In this document: positions 35,670 through 43,998 of the stretch, one piece after another
How the letters are laid out: every line of letters starts with the position of its first letter
Numbering within the stretch: position 1 is the first letter of the stretch
Assembly (NCBI GenBank): GCA_023425025.1
Contig: JAFADG010000029.1
Location: forward strand, 1 to 64,000
From: Bacillota bacterium
GTDB taxonomy: Bacteria; Bacillota; Clostridia; Christensenellales; Aristaeellaceae
Direction of reading: 5' to 3'
Length of the DNA: 64,000 nucleotides
Made by a program: the position numbers and the translations under genes
The notes under the pieces: model-generated
What the model saw: the letters and a program-made list of their open reading frames with translations, nothing else
Database searches by the model: none
What the model was told of the DNA's origin: nothing

Positions 35670-36155
35670 TTATTCATCTGCACTATAAGCATCAAAATAG
35701 GGATCAAATTGAACTATCACACCATTTTCCAATTCCTTGATTTCTCCAAAGCGCTGATGATAATAGTCAATCGCATCCATTAAAAACTGTTCCGTAACCT
35801 CTAAATGTTCGGCCAAATCCCAGATGGTGTTTACCCCGCCAAGCCAAGCCTGCGCTATGTCATCCAATGGCAGCAGGTTCATATATGCCCATGTCCGGCC
35901 TGCCCGCTCTCCCTTGCGCTCTCTAACGGTTGCGAGTGAAATCACATTTCCGAATGTGCGGTAATGGTGGCCCGCTTCTTCTGCGATAACACATATTTTT
36001 TCTTTGCTTGATAATGCCGGATTGATGCAAATAGTTGGCTTAAGGCCCCTTTTGCTTATGTATAAGCCTGATAGCCGGGAACCCAATAAGGTGCGTTCGT
36101 CAATATCCAGGCCAACGGCTGCAAGCCCTGCAATATGCTTTTCGTACCTATCCAT
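35670..36155 (-). CDS. ImmA/IrrE-type metallopeptidase
   Basis: This 161-residue protein has the HEXXH-like motif in CVIAEEAGHHYRTFG (EEAGHH, with His and Glu in slightly altered order for the family) and the ImmA-type AWAYMNLLPLDDI continuation is recognisable as TWAYMNLLPLDDI. Such proteases cleave the adjacent repressor to induce prophage or mobile elements. It lies 18 bases downstream of the repressor gene on the same strand. Confidence 0.87.
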   Translation of the reverse strand: MDRYEKHIAGLAAVGLDIDERTLLGSRLSGLYISKRGLKPTICINPALSSKEKICVIAEEAGHHYRTFGNVISLATVRERKGERAGRTWAYMNLLPLDDIAQAWLGGVNTIWDLAEHLEVTEQFLMDAIDYYHQRFGEIKELENGVIVQFDPYFDAYSADE

Positions 36156-36173
36156 AAACTGCCGATCCTGCGA

Positions 36174-36593
36174 TCATTTTTTCCTTTCGAACTTTCTAAG
36201 AGCCGCTTCCACTTCGCCCTGCACTTCATCCGTTGGGATGCCATCAGCATGTGCGGCGAGTGTTTCAATATCATCCATATAAGCAGGTGCTTTTACATGT
36301 CCAATCCTCAAAACAGCGCAAGCTGCCCTTTGCGTGCTTTCATCAGCTTCTTGATATGCTGATAAAATTTGGTATCCCCATTCCAAAGAATCATGTTCAT
36401 TAGATACTAAATCATCAAGCGTATAGCCAATGGCGTGCACAATTTCATATATCGTTGACAATTGCGGGTCCTTTGTTTGGCCTGCAAAAATCTTATTCAG
36501 CGTTCCAAGTGGAATCCCCGATACATCCGAAATTTCTTGAAGTGTTTTTCCCGATACCTTTTTAAGCTCATTGAGCCGCCGATTCCATTCCAT
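36174..36593 (-). CDS. Phage repressor, helix-turn-helix XRE family
   Basis: The 139-residue protein carries an HTH of the Cro/CI type at residues 5-60 (KTLQEISDVSGIPLGTLNKI; DPQLSTIYEIVHAIG), then an acidic helical tail. It is the likely CI-like repressor, coupled with the ImmA-type protease downstream. The start at 36593 gives the normal N-terminus (EWNRRLNELKK). Its promoter has TTGACT/TAAACT with a 17-bp spacer (36616-36644, minus strand). Confidence 0.88.
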   Translation of the reverse strand: MEWNRRLNELKKVSGKTLQEISDVSGIPLGTLNKIFAGQTKDPQLSTIYEIVHAIGYTLDDLVSNEHDSLEWGYQILSAYQEADESTQRAACAVLRIGHVKAPAYMDDIETLAAHADGIPTDEVQGEVEAALRKFERKK

Positions 36594-36615
36594 ATTCCCG
36601 CCCCCCATGCCACAC

Positions 36616-36741
36616 AGTTTACCAATACATAGTATACAAGTCAATACATAATTACCATGTACGGTAATTTATTTTTGGAAACCTCTTGACTTTTACCTTT
36701 ATTGGATGTATATTTCAATAAATCCATCCTTATTCGGTAAA
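36616..36741. promoter_or_regulatory. Divergent immunity promoters with repeated operator half-sites
   Basis: The repressor promoter (TTGACT 36639-36644, TAAACT 36616-36621, minus strand) faces the Cro-side promoter (TTGACT 36686-36691, TATATT 36709-36714, plus strand), both with 17-bp spacers. TTTACC/ATTACC half-sites occur at 36618, 36651, 36663 (inverted), 36692 and 36736 (inverted). Confidence 0.75.
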
Positions 36742-36759
36742 ATCAAGAGAGGTGATACA

Positions 36760-36963
36760 GTGGATAACCTTAATGCCGAAATCAGGCGCTACGGGCTGTC
36801 GAATGCAGATTTACGGCGTGCGCTTGGCTGTAGTGAAAAAACCGTAAGGAATAAGCTAAGCGGAACCACAGATTTCACTATCAATGAAGCCATTTTGCTT
36901 CGGGACACATTTTTTCCAGGCATGCGCCTTGAATATCTTTACAAGCAGAGCAAAAAAGGATAA
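36760..36963 (+). CDS. Cro-like small DNA-binding protein
   Basis: This 67-residue protein, starting at GTG after AGAGAGG, is a compact helix-turn-helix: LSNADLRRALGCSEKTVRNKLSG (residues 13-35) is a clear recognition unit. It is divergent from the repressor and is the first gene of the rightward early operon, as Cro is in lambdoid-type immunity regions. Confidence 0.82.
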   Translation: MDNLNAEIRRYGLSNADLRRALGCSEKTVRNKLSGTTDFTINEAILLRDTFFPGMRLEYLYKQSKKG

Positions 36964-37051
36964 GGCAACGCAGCTTGCCCATCATACCACCTTCCGAGAC
37001 CAATGGGAACAAACCCAAACGAAATGCACACCAACAGAAAGGAGCGCATAC

Positions 37052-37213
37052 ATGCAAGAACTACTATGCGGAAATATCACGGTTGGAAGTATCGTTGGCG
37101 GCATCTTGGGCTGGCTGATTGCCGATTTGCTTGCGAAGCTGCTTAATCACATCATCAAGACAATAAAACGTCGTGAATGTAAGGAAAGCCGCCAAAAAAC
37201 CAACCATATATAG
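37052..37213 (+). CDS. Small membrane protein (53 aa), early phage region
   Basis: The start follows AAAGGAG. The protein has one membrane segment (SIVGGILGWLIADLLAKLLN) and a basic tail. It lies entirely antisense to the 3' half of the next gene, so one of the two may not be real. The plus-strand reading fits the direction of the early operon. Confidence 0.45.
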   Translation: MQELLCGNITVGSIVGGILGWLIADLLAKLLNHIIKTIKRRECKESRQKTNHI

Positions 37214-37468
37214 GAAACCTGCCAGAGGATTGTCAGGTTCCGGCTTAATAACCAAGAGCGTAACCGCCACCCCGACAGCCAAAAAGAAAACAATCTTAAA
37301 CTGTAGCTTCATAGAACTTATATCCGCATCCGTATACACAGTCTGCTTACTGCCTTGGTCTTTATTCTTCTCTTTGAAAGAAGCAATAAACGAGTTCCCC
37401 ATTCTTATGATAACCGAAACCGTCAACGATACAATGATACCCTTTATCAAGTCGGCAACTGTAAACAT
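37064..37468 (-). CDS. Membrane protein with three membrane segments, opposite strand
   Basis: This 134-residue protein on the minus strand starts after GGAGG and has segments at about residues 5-22, 55-72 and 80-100 (VVFFLAVGVAVTL-like stretches), with a polar C-terminus. It is antisense to the 53-residue gene and opposite to its neighbours, which suggests a cargo gene with its own promoter or a chance frame. No family is recognised. Confidence 0.5.
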   Translation of the reverse strand: MFTVADLIKGIIVSLTVSVIIRMGNSFIASFKEKNKDQGSKQTVYTDADISSMKLQFKIVFFLAVGVAVTLLVIKPEPDNPLAGFLYMVGFLAAFLTFTTFYCLDDVIKQLRKQIGNQPAQDAANDTSNRDISA

Positions 37469-37548
37469 ACTCCCTACCTCCCGTTTTACAAATGATACCA
37501 TATTACGTCCCAAAAGGACAAGCCTGCAAATGAAAGGAGGCCCCGAAA

Positions 37549-37737
37549 ATGGCAGACACGGCCCAGGATCGTAAAACATGGCAAATACCCATTGGGGCCA
37601 CCATTGACCGGGAAACGGGAGAAATGAAACTGATTTTCCGCGAAGGCACCCGAGCGGAATTCATTGCAGCCATGCGCCCGGTCATGGAAGCCGCCAAAGT
37701 CCTTTCAAAGCCCGCGCTGGAATTTGGGATCAGGTGA
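37549..37737 (+). CDS. Conserved small phage protein (62 aa)
   Basis: AGGAGG lies just before the ATG. The product is soluble, with an alternating acidic and hydrophobic pattern (GATIDRETGEMKLIFREGTR). No function is recognised. It probably belongs to the early operon. Confidence 0.6.
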   Translation: MADTAQDRKTWQIPIGATIDRETGEMKLIFREGTRAEFIAAMRPVMEAAKVLSKPALEFGIR

Positions 37738-38164
37738 GCGTAAGGAGAGCGTACAAATGCATCGTCCCGCGCAGGAATCCGCGACGGCGAGAACCACGGC
37801 TATGGGAACCGGCTTTCGAATTGAACCTTGAATCACATCGGCGGGGCACTATCATATACGGCCAAATACGAAAGAAAGGAGGCATGGCGCATAGATGTTT
37901 ATGTTTTGCTTTGATGATTACGTGACGTACCGCCTTTTATATCCCCATCAAAAACCCACCTTCCGGGCTTCGCCCCGTTTCATATACAGGCGTGTTAAGC
38001 GCCCCCCATTCTTAATAGCTCCATGGCCCTGGATGCGCAATATCCTACGCCCCGCCGTGTGCGCCACAGGCGGCTAGTTGCGGCCAGCATGAGGCGTAAA
38101 CAACACGAAACGGCCCGCTGTCGCTTCCTTATGGCGGCGGGTCATGTAGAACAGGAGGCCCAAT
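37738..38164 (+). other. Early-region stretch with only doubtful short frames
   Basis: Possible products are a 24-codon frame at 37757 (AAGGAG upstream) and a 60-codon frame at 37895-38077 with AGGAGG 13 bases before its ATG. Neither has a recognisable feature. The rest appears non-coding. Confidence 0.3.
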
Positions 38165-38356
38165 ATGATATGCATTACGGGTTTGCCTTTTCAGATACTG
38201 GCATGGATCGGCTTGACTGCCACAATCCTTATTGCGTTTTGCGGCCTCCTGATTATCGCAAACGCGATCATCCAATTCCGAAAGGTAAGCACAGGCATAA
38301 AGCCACGCCGGACGCCCCCAGCACCACCACCGTTCCGAAAGGAGAACACCAAATGA
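38165..38356 (+). CDS. Small membrane protein (63 aa)
   Basis: GGAGG lies eight bases before the ATG. One long hydrophobic segment (LAWIGLTATILIAFCGLLII) is followed by a basic, proline-rich tail. Its stop overlaps the next start (ATGA), so it is translationally coupled to the replication terminator-like gene. Function unknown. Confidence 0.6.
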   Translation: MICITGLPFQILAWIGLTATILIAFCGLLIIANAIIQFRKVSTGIKPRRTPPAPPPFRKENTK

Positions 38357-38745
38357 AGGAAATCAAAAGCCTTGATGATATGATGGGCGGCGCGGTCTTG
38401 GAGCGGTTCGCCGCCGCGCTGAAAACCGTCCTGAAAAATATCATTGATCCCAACACTGACGCCACCAAGGCCCGCAAGGTTACGCTGGAACTGACCATCA
38501 AGCCCAGCAAAGACCGTGCGTCCGCCGAATTTAACCTGCTTTGCAAGCCCACCCTGGCCCCGCCTGTGGCCGTCACCCAAAGCATGATGCTGAACCGCAA
38601 CGATGCCGGGGAAGTCGTGGCGCTCCAAGCTGGCGCAAACATCGGCGATCAGCTTCCCGGACAGATGGACGTTGATGAAGTTCAGCAGGCAAATGGAACC
38701 AACAATGTGACCCCGCTTGTCATTGGCGGGCGCAGATCGGGTTAA
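38353..38745 (+). CDS. Phage replication terminator-like protein
   Basis: The 130-residue protein resembles those named replication terminator protein in clostridial and bacillar phages: GGAVLERFAAALKTVLKNI, DPNTDATKARKVTLELT and LAPPVAVTQSMMLNR appear in the usual order. The name rests on annotation tradition; the activity is not proven. It is the first of a set (this, DUF2303, tRNA-like gene, DUF3102) that is conserved in order among such phages. Confidence 0.72.
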   Translation: MKEIKSLDDMMGGAVLERFAAALKTVLKNIIDPNTDATKARKVTLELTIKPSKDRASAEFNLLCKPTLAPPVAVTQSMMLNRNDAGEVVALQAGANIGDQLPGQMDVDEVQQANGTNNVTPLVIGGRRSG

Positions 38746-38771
38746 CCCAATAAACAAAAGGAGAAAACACC

Positions 38772-39620
38772 ATGGAAGAAATGAAGCTTGATACGCTGTC
38801 GGTCAAGACCTCCGAGGCCATCCCCATGGATGCCGATGCCATGAACTTCCTTTTTGAAGCTGGCAAACAGGTACGGGATTTCAAGGTTATCAAGATCGGC
38901 GACCAAATCTATACCAATACCACCGAAGGCCGATTGGATGAAATCATTCCCTATGAAAAGCCCAATCCCGATCAATTCACCACCTTCACCCTTTCCGGCC
39001 TTGTGAAGCTGCTGCATGAAGACGTGGACAAGTTCTTTGCCCAATTCCCCCGCCTTTACGTCCATGTCAAAAGCCCCACGGAGGTTATTGTAACCACGCC
39101 CGGCCATGGCCGGAAGAATTCCAGGGCTATGCTGGCCGCCTGCAAGTTCTTCCCGCCTGAAATCAATTTCAACAGGTACATGAATCAGGAAGATTTCATG
39201 ATTCACCTGCAAACCCGCTTTGTATCCGCCCCGGATGATTTCAACGAGCTTTCCGCAGGTGGCGACCCTGAATCCGGCGATTACCGCACCGTGGCCGCCC
39301 TGGTTGGCAATATCCGTATGGAAAACGAGGCGCAGACGGCGGATGACGGCATGTCCCAGCGTGTGACCGTCAAGGATGGCGTTTCCACCGTAAGGGAAGC
39401 CATTGTCAAGAATCCCTTCGTTCTCTATCCCTTCCGCACTTTCGAGGAAGTTGACCAGCCCGCATCCCCCTTTGTTCTGCGCATCCGCAAGAACCAGGGC
39501 GGGCCGGAAGCAGCCCTTTTCGAAGCTGATGGCGGCGTATGGCGAAACGAGGCTGTAAAGCGGATCGGCGCTTACCTTGAAAACGCCCTTTCCGATATCC
39601 CCGCCGTGGTTATCGCCTAA
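38772..39620 (+). CDS. DUF2303 (YfdQ-like) phage protein
   Basis: The 282-residue protein has the DUF2303 layout, with LSGLVKLLHEDVDKFF near residue 75 and FEEVDQPASPFVLRIRKNQ near the C-terminus. GGAGAA precedes the ATG. Such proteins are frequent in early regions next to recombination or replication genes of phages, but have no assigned activity. A second ATG three codons later could also be the start. Confidence 0.68.
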   Translation: MEEMKLDTLSVKTSEAIPMDADAMNFLFEAGKQVRDFKVIKIGDQIYTNTTEGRLDEIIPYEKPNPDQFTTFTLSGLVKLLHEDVDKFFAQFPRLYVHVKSPTEVIVTTPGHGRKNSRAMLAACKFFPPEINFNRYMNQEDFMIHLQTRFVSAPDDFNELSAGGDPESGDYRTVAALVGNIRMENEAQTADDGMSQRVTVKDGVSTVREAIVKNPFVLYPFRTFEEVDQPASPFVLRIRKNQGGPEAALFEADGGVWRNEAVKRIGAYLENALSDIPAVVIA

Positions 39621-39667
39621 CAGATCCATTTTAATATTTAATAGCCGGGCCACCGTGCCCGGTACAT

Positions 39668-39736
39668 GCCGGGGCAGGTTGCACGAATGGGCTGCATAAC
39701 CCATCCTGGCGGGTTCAAGCCCCGCCCCCGGCACCA
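39668..39736 (+). tRNA. tRNA-like gene lacking a normal D arm, 8-nt anticodon loop
   Basis: The acceptor stem is perfect (GCCGGGG with CCCCGGC), with A73 and an encoded CCA. The T arm is perfect (GCGGG-TTCAAGC-CCCGC). The anticodon stem ATGGG/CCCAT closes an eight-base loop, CTGCATAA, which is a Met CTCATAA loop with one G added. Only 12 bases lie between the acceptor and anticodon stems, too few for a D arm. A GC-rich hairpin (39645-39662) precedes it. Amino acid identity is uncertain (Met-like or none). Confidence 0.7.
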
Positions 39737-39764
39737 TTTCAAAAACTAAAGAAAGGGTGATTCC

Positions 39765-40775
39765 ATGCCTGAAAAGTTTACGCTTGCGCTTGAACAGGAG
39801 GCCCCCACACCCGCAACACAGCCCGACAGCATAGCCATGATGCCCATTGAACAAATCGAAATGGAAATCAAAACACGGGCCGGGATGATTACAGAAAACA
39901 TCATCATCATCGGCAAGATGCTGATGGATGTAAAGGGCCGCCTGGAGCATGGGCAATTCCTGAACTGGTTGCGGGATAAGGTGAATTTCAGTCAATCCAC
40001 GGCCAACAATTTCATGCGCATTGCCCGTGAAATCCCACGCACGCCCGGCCTTGTCAGCTTACCCTACACCAAAGCCCTGGCCTTGCTGGATGTGCCTGCC
40101 GATGACCGGGAGCAGTTCGCCCAGGATATCAAAGCCGATGAAATCAGCACCCGCGAAATTCAGCGGCTTACCAAGGAAAAGGAAGACGCCGAAAAGGCCC
40201 GCATAACGGCGGAAAACCTTGCCAAGGAAACCGCCGCACAGCTTGCAGTACAAACCCGTATCGCATCCAGTCAGCAGGCGCTTTCCGAACAGTACAGCGA
40301 TAAGTATTACAGCGAAGCTGAAAAGGTTGCTTTGCTTGAATCCCAACTTGCCGCTGCCCGTTCTGCCGAACCGGAAAAGGTGGAAGTTCCCCCGGCTGAT
40401 TATGAGCAGCTAAAAGCCCAGGCCGCCGAGGCGAAGCAGCGGGCCGAGGAAGCAGAGCAGTACGCCATAGAGCAGGAAACAGCCTTGCAGCGTACACAAA
40501 CCGAGCTTCGAAAGCTCAAAGAAACCAGGGCAGAACAGCCGTTGCTGGGGAACAGCCCCCTTTCCCTTGACGCCTTTTCCGCCACCATAAAGCAGTTCAT
40601 TTCACAGCTTGGGATGGCCCCCAATATGGCCCCATTTTTCCGGGCCATGGGGCCGGATACGCTTCATGCTTACGGGCAATGGGTGGATGTCCTGGCCGAT
40701 TGGGTGGAAGGCACCAAGGAAGCCATAGGCGAGGGAACGCAATACGTGGACGCGCACGAAAGCGCCGTTGTGTAA
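39765..40775 (+). CDS. DUF3102 phage protein with coiled coil
   Basis: The 336-residue protein has the DUF3102 N-terminal core (IEQIEMEIKTRAGMITENII and LEHGQFLNWLRDKVNFSQST, residues 27-95), then a long charged coiled coil (about 135-265), and a short C-terminal segment. The N-terminal part recalls ParB-like or DNA-binding helical domains. Proteins of this kind follow the replication terminator-like genes in many prophages. Activity unknown. AAAGGG precedes the ATG. Confidence 0.75.
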   Translation: MPEKFTLALEQEAPTPATQPDSIAMMPIEQIEMEIKTRAGMITENIIIIGKMLMDVKGRLEHGQFLNWLRDKVNFSQSTANNFMRIAREIPRTPGLVSLPYTKALALLDVPADDREQFAQDIKADEISTREIQRLTKEKEDAEKARITAENLAKETAAQLAVQTRIASSQQALSEQYSDKYYSEAEKVALLESQLAAARSAEPEKVEVPPADYEQLKAQAAEAKQRAEEAEQYAIEQETALQRTQTELRKLKETRAEQPLLGNSPLSLDAFSATIKQFISQLGMAPNMAPFFRAMGPDTLHAYGQWVDVLADWVEGTKEAIGEGTQYVDAHESAVV

Positions 40776-40787
40776 GGAGGTATCAGC

Positions 40788-41252
40788 ATGGGCCTTGATA
40801 ATCTTGTCACCGTGACAAAACAAGAGCATGAACAGCTTCATGGACATTCCGGCAGCGATCCCACAATGTCAATGCAGTTTGCCCGGCTGGAAAAGAGTCT
40901 GACCGCCGCCGCGCAGGTGTTCCTTAGCCTGGGTGAGCGTATCCAGACCCTTGAAACCATTATACACAATCAAATAACGATCAGCGGGGCGGAAGGCAAA
41001 ACCATACGCGAGGCTGTAAGGAGCCGTGCGCGGGAGTTTTGCGAAGTGGCCCATGCCTCATACCGGGAGGCCGGGCGGATGGTCCGCAAAGCCATCTGGC
41101 ACGATTTCCTGAACGAATTCTCCATATCGTCTTATCATGACCTGCCAAAGCGCAGCTTTCATTCCGGCCTTGAATTTATCAAGGATTGGCGCAGCTATGC
41201 CATGGCAAAAAAACTTAATCAGCTTTACAAAGGGGGAACCGGAAATGCTTAA
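40788..41252 (+). CDS. ORF6C-like phage protein
   Basis: This 154-residue protein lies 12 bases after the DUF3102 gene, behind a strong AAGGAGG. Its central part (REFCEVAHASYREAGRMVRKAIWHDFLNEFSIS) resembles ORF6C-type C-terminal domains of phage antirepressors, but there is no N-terminal antirepressor domain. It overlaps the next start by eight bases. Exact role unknown. Confidence 0.55.
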   Translation: MGLDNLVTVTKQEHEQLHGHSGSDPTMSMQFARLEKSLTAAAQVFLSLGERIQTLETIIHNQITISGAEGKTIREAVRSRAREFCEVAHASYREAGRMVRKAIWHDFLNEFSISSYHDLPKRSFHSGLEFIKDWRSYAMAKKLNQLYKGGTGNA

Positions 41253-41631
41253 AAAAGGGGCCATTGTTACGGTTTATGATCCTGACCTTATGGACATGTA
41301 CATTGCCGAGGTTGTGAAGGACAACCCCAAGGAACAGAGCATCAACACCCTTGTCAAAATCCTTTGGATGGTGCGTTACCCTATTCAGCACGCCGTGCTA
41401 TGTCCTTCCATCCCCAACGAAAACATTCCCATCTTTGGCGGCACCATTTGCCGCCTGCGCTTTTACCATCATGCATCTGAACACTTGATCCCCTATTCGG
41501 AATCAATGCATGATGCCCTGCAAGACGCCATTACAGCGGCCCAAGAAGCTGGCCGCAATGATATCCTTGAAATCCTCTATCGGCACAAACGAGGCGATTT
41601 TAAAGGCAAGCGCAGCGTGCTTACCGCCTGA
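41245..41631 (+). CDS. Hypothetical phage protein (128 aa)
   Basis: The 128-residue protein starts at 41245 after AAAGGGGG. It is mixed alpha/beta, with no signal peptide or membrane segment, and ends in a basic tail (HKRGDFKGKRSVLTA). I do not recognise a family. Position between the ORF6C-like and replication genes suggests an early role. Confidence 0.6.
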   Translation: MLKKGAIVTVYDPDLMDMYIAEVVKDNPKEQSINTLVKILWMVRYPIQHAVLCPSIPNENIPIFGGTICRLRFYHHASEHLIPYSESMHDALQDAITAAQEAGRNDILEILYRHKRGDFKGKRSVLTA

Positions 41632-41645
41632 AAGGGGGCTGCCCT

Positions 41646-42527
41646 ATGCCCAACCGTATACTAAAGGAAAGCATATGCACCAGCGATACTATCAACAATC
41701 TTTCCCTTTTTGAAGAAATCTTTTTCTATCGCCTTATCGTCATCTGCGACGATTACGGCAGGGCGGACGCCCGGCCTGCCATACTGAAAAGCAAAATGTT
41801 TCCTTTGCGTGATGTGCGCAATGAGCAGATAAAAGCGGCCCTCAATGCCCTATCCTTGGCCGAACTGGCATTCCTCTATGAGGTAGACGGAAAGCCCTTC
41901 GTTCAACTGACTGGGTGGGCCGAGCATCAGCGTTTGCGCAACGCAAAAAGAAAATGCCCCGATCCTCCGCAAATGGTTAATAGTTCTCCGGAATCCGCCG
42001 CAAATTGCGGCGAAAATCAGCAAAACGCCGCAAGCAGCGGCCCGAATCCCAATCCGAATCCCAATCCGAATCCCAATCCTGAATCCGTATCCGAAGCCGA
42101 ATGCGCGCAGGATGACCACCACGACAAACCACTTTTATCAAATGCTGAAATGGATACCTTGGGAAGAAAAAACGCAGGAGATATGAAAGCCATTGAAGCA
42201 CTTGCAAAGCAAATGGGCATGGCGTGGGCTTTGGCTGACGAAATGAAAGCAAACGACCTTATTACGTGGTATCCTGCCGCCTGGGTTATCGAAGCCATGA
42301 GACGCGCTTCCAATGGTCAAGCATCCTGCCGCAGTTGGCGATACATCGAAGCCATTTTAAAGGCTTGGAAAAAGGACGGGGCCATTGACACCGGGAAGCC
42401 AAGAGCGCGTGTCGGCAAGCTTTTGGAAATGCAAAATTATACGCAACGGCAATATGCTGAAATCGACCTGGAAAGATGGGCTTCACAAATGATATCAGAT
42501 GCACAAAAGGAGCCTGCGCCGACATGA
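41646..42527 (+). CDS. Phage replisome organizer, DnaD-like
   Basis: The 293-residue protein opens with RILKESICTSDTINNLSLFEEIFFYRLIVICDDYGR, a typical winged-helix N-terminus of phage replication initiators, followed by GWAEHQRLRNAKRK. A linker of alternating Asn-Pro residues (six repeats, 42045-42080) leads to a C-terminal DnaD-like domain (about residues 165-280). It would bind the phage origin and recruit the host helicase. The Asn-Pro linker is encoded by a tandem 12-bp repeat. Confidence 0.75.
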   Translation: MPNRILKESICTSDTINNLSLFEEIFFYRLIVICDDYGRADARPAILKSKMFPLRDVRNEQIKAALNALSLAELAFLYEVDGKPFVQLTGWAEHQRLRNAKRKCPDPPQMVNSSPESAANCGENQQNAASSGPNPNPNPNPNPNPESVSEAECAQDDHHDKPLLSNAEMDTLGRKNAGDMKAIEALAKQMGMAWALADEMKANDLITWYPAAWVIEAMRRASNGQASCRSWRYIEAILKAWKKDGAIDTGKPRARVGKLLEMQNYTQRQYAEIDLERWASQMISDAQKEPAPT

Positions 42528-42952
42528 AAGCCATAGATTACAAAACTTATCAGAACATCGAATGGCATATGCACAACCTTCCCCGGCTGCAAAAGGGGGC
42601 GGCCTATACCCGCAGCGACGTTCTATATGGCAGCGTTGGCGTTGATTACAATACCCCGACAGGTCATAGCAAGCACGGCGACCCCACCGCACAAAAGGGC
42701 CTAAAACTGGCCGATGGCTGCACCGCTTCCCGCTGGATTGATGCGATAAAGCGGACATACGCCTATTTTGATGGGCTTCATGAGGCCAATGTCATGCTGA
42801 TGTTCTATTTTTCGGACGGTAAAATATCCGACGTGGCAGCCACCTTGAAGGTTGACCGCCGTTCCATGTCCCGCATTCGGGATAACGTGGTTTACCGTTG
42901 CGCCATGTATGCGGCGGCTGATGGGCTTATCAAGCTAGACCAGGAGGCATAA
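42524..42952 (+). CDS. RinA/DUF1492-like phage regulator
   Basis: The 142-residue protein has an N-terminal acidic/basic mixed segment, and from about residue 70 a sigma-70 region 4-like HTH (KISDVAATLKVDRRSMSRIR). Proteins of this type (ArpU, RinA, DUF1492) control late genes in Gram-positive phages. The ATG overlaps the previous stop. It is one of two regulator candidates for the late promoter at 45437. Confidence 0.65.
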   Translation: MKAIDYKTYQNIEWHMHNLPRLQKGAAYTRSDVLYGSVGVDYNTPTGHSKHGDPTAQKGLKLADGCTASRWIDAIKRTYAYFDGLHEANVMLMFYFSDGKISDVAATLKVDRRSMSRIRDNVVYRCAMYAAADGLIKLDQEA

Positions 42953-42957
42953 GGCAT

Positions 42958-43473
42958 ATGTTGACCGACACGCAAAAGAAGCTGGTTGAGGAGAATATCA
43001 GGCTTATTCAATGGATTGCCGCCAGATGGCGAAATCCAAACCTTGAACCAGATGACGTTTTTCAAATCGCCGCCGTTGGATTCTGCAAAGCGGCAAGGGA
43101 TTATGATAGCAGCAAAGGCAAGTTTTCAGTTTTTGCTTTACAGTATGCGATAAATGAACTTTTATCCGCATCAGGCCGGAGGAAGAATGTTAAGGTTTAT
43201 AGCCTTGACTTACCCATCAAATGCGGGGATGGCAATTTGACCATAGGAATGGCTTTGAGGGCCGACAGTAACCTAGACGCTGATATTGTGGCCGGGCAGG
43301 TTATGGAGCTTGTACGGGCCGCATCCACGGCGGAGCGACGCATATTAACGCTTATGTCCTATGGGTACAAGCAGTATGAGGCGGCAAAGCTACTTGGAAT
43401 GAGCAGGCAGAACGTTCAGCAGACCATTAAACGGGTGAAACCAAAATTCGATAAAGTAACGGGTATTTTTTAG
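42958..43473 (+). CDS. Phage sigma-70 family factor
   Basis: This 171-residue protein has sigma region 2 (NIRLIQWIAARWRNPNLEPDD; VFQIAAVGFCKAARDYDSSK) and a C-terminal region 4 HTH (YKQYEAAKLLGMSRQNVQQTI), in the size range of small phage and ECF-like sigma factors. It starts five bases after the preceding regulator gene. A role in late transcription is likely but unproven. Confidence 0.8.
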   Translation: MLTDTQKKLVEENIRLIQWIAARWRNPNLEPDDVFQIAAVGFCKAARDYDSSKGKFSVFALQYAINELLSASGRRKNVKVYSLDLPIKCGDGNLTIGMALRADSNLDADIVAGQVMELVRAASTAERRILTLMSYGYKQYEAAKLLGMSRQNVQQTIKRVKPKFDKVTGIF

Positions 43474-43555
43474 CGGCGGGTAGATGCCATTTCCGGCCCT
43501 ATTCAGGAAAGCCACGGGCCAACGGAAAGCCCAAACTTACAAAGTGGAGTTTTGC

Positions 43556-43795
43556 TTATTTCTCCACAAGTTCCCAGCCACGTATGCCATTACTTGTATC
43601 AAGGGTGTATTTTTGCGAACAGTCTTTACACTGAAAGAATACATCATGGTCACGGAAACCCGGAATGTTATCATGCTCTTCGATGATTTTTCCTTTTCCG
43701 CATGGGCATTCATATTCGTATCGTTCTGTATCCCCTGATCCAGCACCATAGCCAGGATGTTCATATTCTTCTTTAGAGATAAGCTTAGTTCTCAT
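43556..43795 (-). CDS. Small zinc-finger-like protein (79 aa)
   Basis: AGGAGG lies upstream of the ATG on the minus strand. The 79 residues contain CPCGKG and CKDC motifs that could form one zinc site. The gene is opposite to its neighbours, in an otherwise plus-strand operon, which suggests a cargo gene with its own control. Function unknown. Confidence 0.6.
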   Translation of the reverse strand: MRTKLISKEEYEHPGYGAGSGDTERYEYECPCGKGKIIEEHDNIPGFRDHDVFFQCKDCSQKYTLDTSNGIRGWELVEK

Positions 43796-43998
43796 ACAAA
43801 TACCTCCTTTTTCCCTATATAGTACCATGATGTATATCACGTTGCAATGACAGTCGCAAAGATAATTTCCCGTTTTTCGAGCCATAGGAAAATAATCAAT
43901 AGAATGCTAAAAACCCCAGGAAATCCAACGGTTCAGGAGTACGCAGGAATTACACACAATTCCCGTTATGGGTAAATACGAAGGGAGAACAACAGCAG

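Noticed and set aside
42045..42080. Tandem 12-bp repeat as iterons of a phage origin
   Set aside because: It is in frame as Asn-Pro codons inside a protein linker, and three copies without an adjacent AT-rich unwinding region do not make a good origin case; an origin inside the gene cannot be fully excluded.
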